8,013 nt of DNA from Sedimentibacter sp. (lineage in GTDB: Bacteria > Bacillota > Clostridia > Tissierellales > Sedimentibacteraceae), in the NCBI GenBank assembly GCA_029256005.1, contig JAQSYS010000066.1, positions 1-8,013 on the forward strand. The letters are read 5' to 3'. Positions 1 through 6,581 of this stretch are shown here, one piece after another. The notes under the pieces are model-generated. The model did not search any database. It worked only from the letters and a program-made list of their open reading frames with translations, and was not told the origin of the DNA. Each line of letters opens with the position of its first letter. Within the stretch, counting starts at the first letter, position 1. A program made the position numbers and the translations under genes.

Positions 1-1061
1 ACCACATAATCCAAAGTTGGCTCAAATGCCGCATAAGTCTTTCCTGTAACCTGGTTAATAATTTCATCAAGGTCATAGCCTAATGCTATTTTTGTAGCCA
101 CTTTTGCTATAGGATATCCGGTTGCCTTCGAAGCAAGCGCTGAAGAACGGCTGACTCTTGGGTTAATTTCTATAACGGCATATTCTAAGCTATGAGGATT
201 CAATGCTAGCTGTACATTGCACCCGCCTTCAATTCCAATAGCATTAATTATTTTTAAAGATGCAGTTCGCAGCATCTGATATTCAACATCTGACAATGTC
301 TGTGATGGTGCAACAACGATACTATCTCCAGTATGAACGCCAACAGGATCGAAATTTTCCATATTACATATAGAGATGCAAGTACCATTTTTGTCTCTCA
401 TTACTTCATATTCAATTTCCTTCCATCCCTTAATACTTTTTTCAATTAAAACCTGATTGTTCATACTTAACTGAAGCCCTGCTGACAATACTTCCTTCAT
501 TTCCTCCTCAGTATATGCAATTCCTCCTCCTGTTCCTCCTAATGTATAAGCAGGTCGAATAATAATGGGATAGCCTATTTTCTCTGCAGCCTTTAATCCA
601 TCTTCTAAAGTTGTAACTATCTCAGAATCAACTATTGGTTCATTTATTTTATTCATCATTTCCTTGAACTTTTCTCTATCTTCCCCAATTTTTATTGATT
701 CAACACTAGTTCCTATTACTTTGACATCATATTTATTCAATATGCCTTTGTCGAAAAGCTCAACTGTTAAATTAAGACCCGTCTGTCCCCCCATTCCGGC
801 AATTACGCTATCAGGTCTTTCTTTGGCTATAACTTTTTCCACATATTCAACAGTTAAAGGTTCAATATAAACCTTATCAGCGATATCCGCATCAGTCATA
901 ATGGTTGCAGGATTGGAATTAATAAGAACAGTTTCAATACCTTCTTCCCTCAATGCTCTACAGCACTGTGTACCGGAGTAATCAAATTCAGCTGCCTGCC
1001 CTATGATAATAGGTCCTGAGCCTATAACCAGAACTTTTTTAATATTTCTATTTAATGTCAT
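1..1061 (-). CDS. carB: Carbamoyl-phosphate synthase large subunit, N-terminal part (3' end outside the window)
   Basis: CarB makes carbamoyl phosphate from bicarbonate, two ATP and ammonia channelled from CarA, feeding both pyrimidine and arginine synthesis in the cytoplasm. Reading from the ATG at 1061 gives 353 intact codons with no stop, about the first third of a family usually near 1,070 residues. Visible are the N-terminal pre-ATP-grasp fold (VLVIGSGPIIIGQAAEFDY, residues 10-28), the ATP-grasp glycine loop LGGTGGGIA (174-182), arginines 129 and 169 matching nucleotide-binding arginines of the E. coli enzyme, and the metal-binding EINPRVSRSSALASKATGYP stretch (298-317) with Glu298 and Asn300. 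The start is supported by AAGGAG seven bases upstream. It overlaps the end of carA by 14 nt in another frame, which suggests translational coupling. The carboxyphosphate half is present; the carbamate-phosphorylating half and allosteric domain lie beyond the window. Confidence 0.97.
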   Translation of the reverse strand, partial: MTLNRNIKKVLVIGSGPIIIGQAAEFDYSGTQCCRALREEGIETVLINSNPATIMTDADIADKVYIEPLTVEYVEKVIAKERPDSVIAGMGGQTGLNLTVELFDKGILNKYDVKVIGTSVESIKIGEDREKFKEMMNKINEPIVDSEIVTTLEDGLKAAEKIGYPIIIRPAYTLGGTGGGIAYTEEEMKEVLSAGLQLSMNNQVLIEKSIKGWKEIEYEVMRDKNGTCISICNMENFDPVGVHTGDSIVVAPSQTLSDVEYQMLRTASLKIINAIGIEGGCNVQLALNPHSLEYAVIEINPRVSRSSALASKATGYPIAKVATKIALGYDLDEIINQVTGKTYAAFEPTLDYV

Positions 1062-2124
1062 ATTTTTTCTCCTTAAACATTCTAATAAAGTCATCAAAAA
1101 TTATGAATGAATCTTGAGGCCCTGGACATGCCTCAGGATGGTATTGAACTCCCATGACAGGAAGGGTTTTATGTTTCAATCCTTCTATAGTACCATCATT
1201 TATATTTACATGTGTTATTTCCAAGTCAGCAGTCAGTGATTCTTTGTTAACTACGTAGCCATGATTTTGAGAGGTAATTGTTACCTTTTTTGTAATTAAG
1301 TTTTTAACCGGATGATTGCTTCCTCTGTGCCCATATTTCATTTTTTCTGTCTTTGCACCAAGTGCTAAGGCGATTATTTGAATACCTAGGCAAATACCAG
1401 CTATCGGTACTTTTCCTATTAATTTATTTACATTTTCAATAACATCAGGAATATCTGCAGGATCGCCGGGGCCGTTTGAAAGAAAAATTCCATCGAAATC
1501 ATGTTTCAGCAATTCTTCTACACTGGTATGAGCCGGAAAGACCGTCATGGCACAGCCTCTTTCAGCAAATGAGTTTAGAATATTTTTCTTTATCCCAAAA
1601 TCTAAAACTCCAACTTTAATTTCACCTTTGCCCACAGAATATGCTTTTTTTGTAGTTACCATATCAACAGCTGAGTTATTTGAAAAATTGCTAAATTTTT
1701 TTTCTATTTCATCTGTACTCAAATCACATGCTGTTATTATTCCTTTCATAGTTCCCGAATTTCTTATTACTTTTGTTAGCTGTCTTGTATCAATTCCTTC
1801 TATTCCAACTATATTATTTTTCTGCAAATATACATCTAAATCTATTTCGCATCTGAAATTATTGGGAACATTGCACAATTCCCTGACAATAAATCCCCTA
1901 ACTTTAGGCGATGAAGATTGCATATCATCTAAATTGATGCCGTAATTGCCTATCAATGGGTATGTCATTGTTACAATCTGACCATAATAAGATGGGTCAG
2001 TTAAAATCTCCTGGTAACCTGTCATCCCGGTATTAAATACAACTTCGCCAATGGTATCAGCTACACTGCCAAAGCATTTTCCCTCAAATATCATTCCATT
2101 TTCTAGAATTAATTTTCCTTTCAT
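1048..2124 (-). CDS. carA: Carbamoyl-phosphate synthase small (glutaminase) subunit
   Basis: CarA hydrolyses glutamine and passes ammonia to CarB. The ATG at 2124 gives 358 residues, close to the usual 360-380, and is chosen because GGAGG (2130-2134) lies five bases upstream and the protein then begins MKGKLILENG like its homologues. The frame stays open upstream to 2181, but that would place the ribosome site inside the gene and add unfamiliar residues. The N-terminal CPSase small domain carries GEVVFNTGMTGYQEILTDPSY. The class I glutamine amidotransferase domain shows NGPGDP (217-222), nucleophile Cys245 in GICLGIQ, GHRGSNHPV, SQNHGY, and the catalytic pair His329/Glu331 in QYHPEACPGP. One oddity is Ile in place of the more usual His in the CLGHQ motif. 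It overlaps carB and sits behind a leader ORF and an attenuator-like terminator, so transcription is probably controlled before the gene is reached. Confidence 0.97.
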   Translation of the reverse strand: MKGKLILENGMIFEGKCFGSVADTIGEVVFNTGMTGYQEILTDPSYYGQIVTMTYPLIGNYGINLDDMQSSSPKVRGFIVRELCNVPNNFRCEIDLDVYLQKNNIVGIEGIDTRQLTKVIRNSGTMKGIITACDLSTDEIEKKFSNFSNNSAVDMVTTKKAYSVGKGEIKVGVLDFGIKKNILNSFAERGCAMTVFPAHTSVEELLKHDFDGIFLSNGPGDPADIPDVIENVNKLIGKVPIAGICLGIQIIALALGAKTEKMKYGHRGSNHPVKNLITKKVTITSQNHGYVVNKESLTADLEITHVNINDGTIEGLKHKTLPVMGVQYHPEACPGPQDSFIIFDDFIRMFKEKKYDIK

Positions 2125-2162
2125 ATCTTCCTCCATCATATTTATTAAAATTATGCATACAT

Positions 2163-2196
2163 AAAAAAATAGCTGCCGCAATTAGCGACAGCTATT
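2163..2196 (-). terminator. Intrinsic terminator in the carA leader (probable attenuator)
   Basis: On the minus strand a 12-bp stem pairs AATAGCTGTCGC (2196-2185) with GCGGCAGCTATT (2179-2168), with one G-U pair, around the loop TAATT. It runs into seven consecutive U residues (2169-2163). GC-rich bases in an AT-rich region plus the U tract make this a textbook Rho-independent terminator. It lies after the car promoter and about 40 bases before carA. No promoter is evident between it and carA, so carAB transcripts must read through it, which is what makes it an attenuator rather than the end of the upstream gene. Its left arm is the last four codons of the leader ORF. A weak competitor for the left arm is GCAGC at 2261-2257, which could pair with GCTGT. 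Confidence 0.85.
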
Positions 2197-2277
2197 AAAT
2201 ATATAAACAATAATATTATTAATATTAACATGCTTTTCATTTTTAAATTGTATTTTGCTGCAATTAACTTTTATCAT
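2182..2277 (-). CDS. Putative carAB leader peptide, 31 aa
   Basis: A short ORF starts with ATG at 2277 and ends with TAA at 2184-2182. The sequence AGGGGT (2290-2285) lies eight bases upstream as a plausible though imperfect ribosome site. The product begins MIKVNCSKIQ and ends VYIFNSCR. It has no recognised domain, signal or hydrophobic segment and is likely regulatory rather than functional as a protein. Its position is the evidence: the last four sense codons AAT AGC TGT CGC form the 5' arm of the terminator, and the stop codon is in its loop. A ribosome reaching the end would therefore keep the hairpin open. The last sense codon, CGC, is the only arginine codon in the peptide and ends in C in an AT-rich genome, so it could be slow when arginine is scarce. 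Coding status is inferred from geometry; conservation has not been tested. Confidence 0.6.
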   Translation of the reverse strand: MIKVNCSKIQFKNEKHVNINNIIVYIFNSCR

Positions 2278-2307
2278 TTCATTGACCCCTGATATATATT
2301 TCTATAA

Positions 2308-2336
2308 AAAATATCATAAGTCAAATATTTTGTCAA
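2308..2336 (-). promoter_or_regulatory. Predicted sigma-A promoter of the carAB leader
   Basis: The -35 hexamer TTGACA (2336-2331) is a perfect consensus and is followed after 17 bp by TATTTT (2313-2308), which matches four of six -10 positions. The start of transcription would be near 2301, giving about 175 nt of leader before carA. The sequence upstream of the -35 is almost pure A/T and could act as an UP element. Confidence 0.65.
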
Positions 2337-2342
2337 TATGTA

Positions 2343-2373
2343 TTTTTAAAATATTTTTAGAATATTTTAAAAA
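2343..2373. repeat. 13-bp perfect A/T inverted repeat just upstream of the car promoter
   Basis: Positions 2343-2355 (TTTTTAAAATATT) and 2361-2373 (AATATTTTAAAAA) are exact reverse complements around a 5-bp spacer TTTAG. The repeat ends six bases before the car -35 box. As RNA the stem would be weak, all A-U, with no following U tract on the minus strand, so a terminator is unlikely. It could be a protein-binding site or a curved A/T element. In sequence this AT-rich, symmetry can also arise by chance. Confidence 0.5.
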
Positions 2374-2437
2374 ACTAAATAAACCATATAATATATTAAA
2401 AGACTAAATATACGTTGTAATAAATATGATTCACGGT

Positions 2438-3124
2438 TTAATGATTGTTTCTGAAATAATAACCAACGCCCCATTTTGTGAGTATATATTCATAGTTTTT
2501 ATTATTGCTTTCAATTTTTTCTCTTAGTCTTCTTACATGTACATCAACAGTTCTTAAATCTCCGAAATATTCATAGCCCCAGATTATTTCTAATAGTTCT
2601 TCCCTTGAAAATACTTTCCCTGGGTTTGTAGCAAGAAGCAACAGTAAGTCAAATTCCTTTGCAGTAAGATTTATGTCATGTCCGTGCAGACTAACTTTTC
2701 TGCCCAAAGCATTTATAACAAAATCATCAACAACAATTGCTTGTTCATTTGACTTTTGAGAAACTCCCTTTGTCCTTCGAAGTATAGCCTTTAGTCTGGC
2801 TTTTAATTCCAATATGTTAAAAGGTTTTGTAACATAATCATCTGCACCATACTCAAGACTTAATATTTTATTCATATCTTCATTACTTGCAGTGAGAATC
2901 AGAAGCGGAACATTTGAAATTTCCCTAATTTTCTGACAAACTTCAAGACCATCCAAGTCAGGTAATATCAAATCCAAAATCACAATGTCAAATTCATTTA
3001 ACGAAATTTTTCTTAATGCCTCGTTGCCTTCAAGAGCTGATTCAACCTCATATCCATCCTGCTCCAGACTATACTTAAGCCCTTTAATCAATAAAAGCTC
3101 GTCATCAACTAATAACACCTTCAT
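2438..3124 (-). CDS. OmpR/PhoB-family response regulator, WalR-like DNA-binding domain (orphan)
   Basis: This 228-residue cytoplasmic transcription factor has the usual two domains. The receiver (about 1-118) shows the acidic pair Asp7/Asp8, phospho-acceptor Asp51 in VILDLILPDLDG, Thr78 and Lys100 in YVTKPF. The C-terminal winged helix (about 129-226) has NLTAKEFDLLLLL, the recognition-helix region GDLRTVDVHVRRLREKI and the wing GVGYYFRN. The stretch from WGYEYFGD onward is strikingly like WalR/YycF of Bacillus, but the receiver is less so, and a gene name is withheld. No histidine kinase is adjacent: selB lies upstream and carA downstream, so its partner and target genes are unknown. GGAG lies eight bases before the ATG. 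It has its own promoter, though read-through from selB cannot be excluded because no convincing terminator separates them. Confidence 0.95.
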   Translation of the reverse strand: MKVLLVDDELLLIKGLKYSLEQDGYEVESALEGNEALRKISLNEFDIVILDLILPDLDGLEVCQKIREISNVPLLILTASNEDMNKILSLEYGADDYVTKPFNILELKARLKAILRRTKGVSQKSNEQAIVVDDFVINALGRKVSLHGHDINLTAKEFDLLLLLATNPGKVFSREELLEIIWGYEYFGDLRTVDVHVRRLREKIESNNKNYEYILTKWGVGYYFRNNH

Positions 3125-3157
3125 TTGTTACGCTCCATAAATTATTTTGTTACAAAA
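3124..3157 (-). promoter_or_regulatory. Possible autoregulatory operator: two GTAACAAA repeats 22 bp apart
   Basis: GTAACAAA occurs at 3153-3146 and again at 3131-3124, exactly two helical turns apart. The first copy also lies in a 13-bp palindrome, TTTTGT-A-ACAAAA (3157-3145). The first copy reads TGTAAC, which fits one half of the known WalR motif TGTWAH-N5-TGTWAH; the second reads CGTAAC. The in-between position, 11 bp from each, does not match. OmpR-family regulators bind in-phase direct repeats, so self-control is plausible, but the site overlaps the start codon and the fit is partial. Confidence 0.3.
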
Positions 3158-3172
3158 ATTAAACTTTTAATA

Positions 3173-3201
3173 ATATTACAATGTAAAGCAAAAATTGTCA
3201 A
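3173..3201 (-). promoter_or_regulatory. Predicted sigma-A promoter of the response regulator gene
   Basis: A perfect -35 hexamer TTGACA (3201-3196) is followed after 17 bp by TAATAT (3178-3173), four of six matches to the -10 consensus. The start of transcription would be near 3166, leaving about 40 nt before the ATG at 3124. This suggests the regulator is transcribed separately from the sel operon. Confidence 0.65.
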
Positions 3202-3239
3202 GCGAAATCTTGCCTTTCAGATGATTTAAGAAAGCAATT

Positions 3240-5144
3240 TTAATATAAAACCCTGTCATTTCCAACCCTTTTCGTAACTCTTTGCATATCGAAATGCTCT
3301 AATAGTCCTATTGCGTTTTTACGGTTTGTATTAAGTATATCTCTATATTCAGCAGCAGTAATTTTTGAATTTTTCTTAATACTTTCAATCAATAGTTCTT
3401 TTGCCTTATTATAGATTTCTTCAGTTGTAATACCGACTTCGTTAATCTTTACCAGTAATTTGTTTTCAATCATCAAAGCAATTAATTCTTCTGACTTTTC
3501 ATAGTTCATATGAGCTATTAGGTCCTCCGGCTTAATGAATTCATAGTTAGCATCATTTATTGCCATTAATATTAACTTCTCATATTTTTTATAATTATCA
3601 TCATATACAATTTTAAAATAAGGAAGTGATATGAATTCTCCGTCTTGTTTTATGAGACCTTTATCAACAAAGGAATTAATGGCCAAATCAAATACATTTT
3701 GCTTTATCTTCGGCAAATACCTGCTTTTTATTTCAGATTTCTTTGCTCCCTTTGAATACTGGTTGTTTTCGTGATAATTATAAAGATATTTTTCAATACC
3801 TTCTTCTATCTCCCTCTCAAAGCTCTTATGCCACAAATATTTGTCATTTTTTAAATTGAAGGTTGTAATCTTTTCCTCATCTTCCAATATTCCAACACTG
3901 TTCTTTATTTCTTCTTCTGATAAAGCTGTAATTTTAGCAATTTCTGTTACAGTAGGTACATTTTTAGAATTCTCTCTTATGATTTTTTCAATAACGTCTG
4001 TACTACTACCCTTTTCCTTGACTTTAAGTTCCTCTATCAGCTTATCATCAAATCTTTTCTTTTTAAGTGGCACAGGTTCAATTATTTCTCCTCCGCCTAC
4101 TGTTTCCATTGGTGAATAAAATCTTACTATAAACTTATCACCTCTTCTTACAGCTATTTCTTCTTCTAATCTCAGCTGTGCATAGCAGCTCTCGCCTGGA
4201 GAAAGCTCATCCCTGTCAAGCAGAACCACCCTGCAGAGAATTTCTGATGTACCAGTATACAGGTGAAGTCTTGAGCGATTTTCTATAATTCGTCTTGAGC
4301 TTTTCAGTATGTTCAATTTTACATCAAGCATCATGGTATTTTTCATGGAATTTACAGGTGCAATTACACATCCCCTATAAATATCTGATTTCTTGATATT
4401 AGATAAATTTATAGCAGTTCTTTGACCTGCATATGCCTTTTCTTCATCTAGAGAATGAACTTGAATATTACGAATTTTACTGATTTTATTTACCGGAAAA
4501 ATTTCTACTTCTTCACCTTTTTTCAGTGTACCTGAAATTAATGTTCCGGTTATTACAGTTCCAAATCCTGTGATGGAAAAAACTCTATCAATTGGCAATC
4601 TCGGAATAGTGTTTATATTTCTTTCTTCAACCTCAACTTCTGTTTGTTTTACTATGATGTCCACTAACTTATCAAGCCCGTGACCTGTCTTTGAGGATAC
4701 CTCTATCATTGGAGCATTTTCTAAAAATGTTTCTTTTAATGCTTCACGTATATCATCCATAACCAACTCAAGCCATTCTGAATCTATTAAATCATACTTT
4801 GTAAGTACAACTATTCCTTTTTTTACTCCAAGAAGATTAAGAATATTTAAATGTTCAATTGTTTGAGGCATTATCCCTTCATCAGCTGCAATAACAAGAA
4901 GAACAATGTCCATTCCTATTACACCTGCTAGCATGTTTTTGATAAATTTTTCATGACCAGGCACATCAATTATTCCAGCCTTGTTTCCATTTGGCAAATC
5001 AAAATATGTAAACCCTAAATCAATAGTAATACCCCTTCTTTTTTCTTCTTCCCATCTGTCTGTCTCTCTTCCTGTCAATGCTTTTACGAGAGTGGTCTTG
5101 CCATGGTCTATATGTCCTGCTGTGCCAATTATTATATTTTTCAT
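3240..5144 (-). CDS. selB: Selenocysteine-specific elongation factor SelB
   Basis: SelB is a GTPase that carries Sec-tRNA(Sec) to ribosomes halted at UGA codons that are followed by a SECIS hairpin. The 634-residue product has the EF-Tu-like G domain with GHIDHGKT (10-17), RRGITIDLG (36-44), DVPGH (60-64), TKYD (115-118) and SSKTG (150-154), then the beta-barrel domains beginning around IDRVFSITGFGTVITGTLISG (185-205). The C-terminal half, about 380-634, should be the four winged-helix domains that bind SECIS RNA. It closes with the characteristic NRKNAIGLLEHFD...TKRVGNDRVLY (607-634), so the RNA-binding end is intact. Length is close to that of E. coli SelB (614). The ATG at 5144 is 12 nt after the selA stop, with GGAGG four bases upstream, so the gene is the third of the sel operon. 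selC does not follow it in this window. Confidence 0.98.
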   Translation of the reverse strand: MKNIIIGTAGHIDHGKTTLVKALTGRETDRWEEEKRRGITIDLGFTYFDLPNGNKAGIIDVPGHEKFIKNMLAGVIGMDIVLLVIAADEGIMPQTIEHLNILNLLGVKKGIVVLTKYDLIDSEWLELVMDDIREALKETFLENAPMIEVSSKTGHGLDKLVDIIVKQTEVEVEERNINTIPRLPIDRVFSITGFGTVITGTLISGTLKKGEEVEIFPVNKISKIRNIQVHSLDEEKAYAGQRTAINLSNIKKSDIYRGCVIAPVNSMKNTMMLDVKLNILKSSRRIIENRSRLHLYTGTSEILCRVVLLDRDELSPGESCYAQLRLEEEIAVRRGDKFIVRFYSPMETVGGGEIIEPVPLKKKRFDDKLIEELKVKEKGSSTDVIEKIIRENSKNVPTVTEIAKITALSEEEIKNSVGILEDEEKITTFNLKNDKYLWHKSFEREIEEGIEKYLYNYHENNQYSKGAKKSEIKSRYLPKIKQNVFDLAINSFVDKGLIKQDGEFISLPYFKIVYDDNYKKYEKLILMAINDANYEFIKPEDLIAHMNYEKSEELIALMIENKLLVKINEVGITTEEIYNKAKELLIESIKKNSKITAAEYRDILNTNRKNAIGLLEHFDMQRVTKRVGNDRVLY

Positions 5145-5156
5145 CGTTCCTCCGAG

Positions 5157-6557
5157 CTACATAAAAATCTTCCTGAAAGCTTGTAAAATAATTTCATCCT
5201 CTCCTTCAAGAACTGTTCTTAAATCTACGAGAAAATAGTCATTTACAATTCTGCCAACTATAGGTGTATCCATATGTCTCAATTGTTTTTCAAGAGAAGC
5301 TGTTGTCATTGATAAAGGCTTGAACATCAAGGCAAAACTTTCAATCCTCTCTAGAGGTAATGAGCCTCCTCCAATCTGTGATTCACAACCTTCAATCTTT
5401 ATTTCACAATTTACTCCTATTTCCTCCGCTAATATTTTCAACATAGTATCAGCTTGTTTTTTTATTTCTACATTTTCTCTATTAATCAATTTTAAGACAG
5501 GAATATTTTTGACTGCTTTATTCTCATCTATATAATCGTGGAATACACATTCAAGTGCTATAGCAGTAAATTTGTCTATACGTAATGCACGTGTCAATGG
5601 ATGTTTTTTAATTTTATTAATTAATGATTTTTTTCCCACTATGATTCCAGCCTGTGGCCCCCCTAAAAGCTTGTCACCGCTGAAGCAAACAATGTCTGCT
5701 CCGGCTTTTATGGATGCTTGAACCGTTGGTTCATATTCCAGACCGTACTTGCTTAGATCTACCAACACACCACTTCCTATATCTTCAATGATTGGAATAT
5801 TGTGTTTGTGAGCGAGGTCTGCAAGTTCATTCAATGAAACAGCTTCAGTAAACCCAACAATTTTATAATTGCTTGTATGAACCTTCAAAAGTGCTGCTGT
5901 ATTCTCATTTATAGCATTTTCATAATCATATAAATGTGTTTTATTTGTTGTACCCACCTCTGTGAGTATACTTCCGCTTTGAGACATAACATCAGGTACT
6001 CTGAATGAGCCCCCTATTTCAACCAATTCACCTCTTGATACAACGACTTCTTTGTCTTTTGCAAGAGCAGAAAGTATTAACAAAACTGCTGCAGCATTGT
6101 TGTTCACCGCCATGGCTGCTTCTGCACCTGTTATTTTAGTTATTATTTTTTCAAAATGAGAGTATCTTGAACCTCTCGCACCGGATTCTAAATCATATTC
6201 CAGATTGGAATAACCTGTTACAAGATGTTTCACCCTTTCAGCTGCCTCGTCGGAAATTACAGCCCTACCCAGATTTGTATGCAATATGGTTCCAGTTCCG
6301 TTTACAACTCTTTTCATATTAAATAAAACATAACTATCTACTTCTTTTCTTATTTCTTGCATAATGGTTTCAATTTTATTTGTTATATCAGCCTCATTAT
6401 CCGATTCATTTATGAATTCTCTGATATCATCTGTGATTTTTCTTACAGTTTCCAATACCAATTCTCTGCTTGTATCAGTACATAGAATTTTTATTTCTTC
6501 TGATTCCATAAGAACATCTACCTTTGGAATCAACCTGTAAAACTTATTTTTTTCCAT
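5157..6557 (-). CDS. selA: L-seryl-tRNA(Sec) selenium transferase SelA
   Basis: SelA uses pyridoxal phosphate to convert Ser-tRNA(Sec) to Sec-tRNA(Sec) with selenophosphate from SelD; in bacteria it works as a large ring-shaped homodecamer. The product is 466 residues (E. coli 463). The ATG at 6557 is preferred over an in-frame TTG at 6569 because GGAG lies six bases before the ATG and overlaps the TTG. An N-terminal tRNA-binding region (about 1-75) is followed by NGTGTILHTNLGRA (86-99), NNNAAAVLL, VVVSRGELVEIGGSFRVPDV, VHTSNY and the cofactor lysine in FSGDKLLGGPQAGIIVG (Lys296). GCESQIGGGSLP and VGRIVNDYFLVDLRTV near the end are typical. It starts 24 nt after selD and ends 12 nt before selB, so it is the middle gene of the operon. 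Confidence 0.98.
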   Translation of the reverse strand: MEKNKFYRLIPKVDVLMESEEIKILCTDTSRELVLETVRKITDDIREFINESDNEADITNKIETIMQEIRKEVDSYVLFNMKRVVNGTGTILHTNLGRAVISDEAAERVKHLVTGYSNLEYDLESGARGSRYSHFEKIITKITGAEAAMAVNNNAAAVLLILSALAKDKEVVVSRGELVEIGGSFRVPDVMSQSGSILTEVGTTNKTHLYDYENAINENTAALLKVHTSNYKIVGFTEAVSLNELADLAHKHNIPIIEDIGSGVLVDLSKYGLEYEPTVQASIKAGADIVCFSGDKLLGGPQAGIIVGKKSLINKIKKHPLTRALRIDKFTAIALECVFHDYIDENKAVKNIPVLKLINRENVEIKKQADTMLKILAEEIGVNCEIKIEGCESQIGGGSLPLERIESFALMFKPLSMTTASLEKQLRHMDTPIVGRIVNDYFLVDLRTVLEGEDEIILQAFRKIFM

Positions 6558-6581
6558 TGTTTTCTCCAATTTTAAGGATAA

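Noticed and set aside
1547..1945. Open frames on the plus strand inside carA, selB, selA, selD and carB
   Set aside because: They are antisense to strongly conserved genes, have no ribosome sites seen and match no family; shadow frames.
2125..2181. Upstream start for CarA at TTG 2181 or the ATG pair near 2139-2134
   Set aside because: These would put GGAGG inside the coding region and begin in the terminator right arm. The ATG at 2124 has ideal spacing and the family N terminus.
2125..2301. PyrR-binding loop, T-box or other known riboswitch in the carA leader
   Set aside because: No recognisable conserved core of these elements was found; the only clear structures are the leader ORF, a weak AT hairpin and the terminator.
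2401..2437. ArgR-type operator or WalR site (TGTAAT-N5-TGATTC on the plus strand) after the response regulator gene
   Set aside because: Only a partial match in AT-rich sequence and far from the car promoter; likely chance.
3210..3237. Bulged hairpin after selB (TTGCTTTC with GAAAGGCAA, 11-nt loop) as a possible terminator
   Set aside because: The stem is AT-rich with a bulge and is not followed directly by a U tract. The next bases contain the -35 box of the regulator promoter. Not strong enough to call as a terminator.
3125..3239. Possible selC tRNA(Sec) gene downstream of selB
   Set aside because: No acceptor-stem complementarity, GGTTC-like T-loop or CCA end of a roughly 95-nt tRNA was seen; the gap is filled by promoter and leader sequence.
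6558..6569. TTG at 6569 as the start of SelA
   Set aside because: It overlaps the GGAG of the ATG at 6557 and has no ribosome site of its own.
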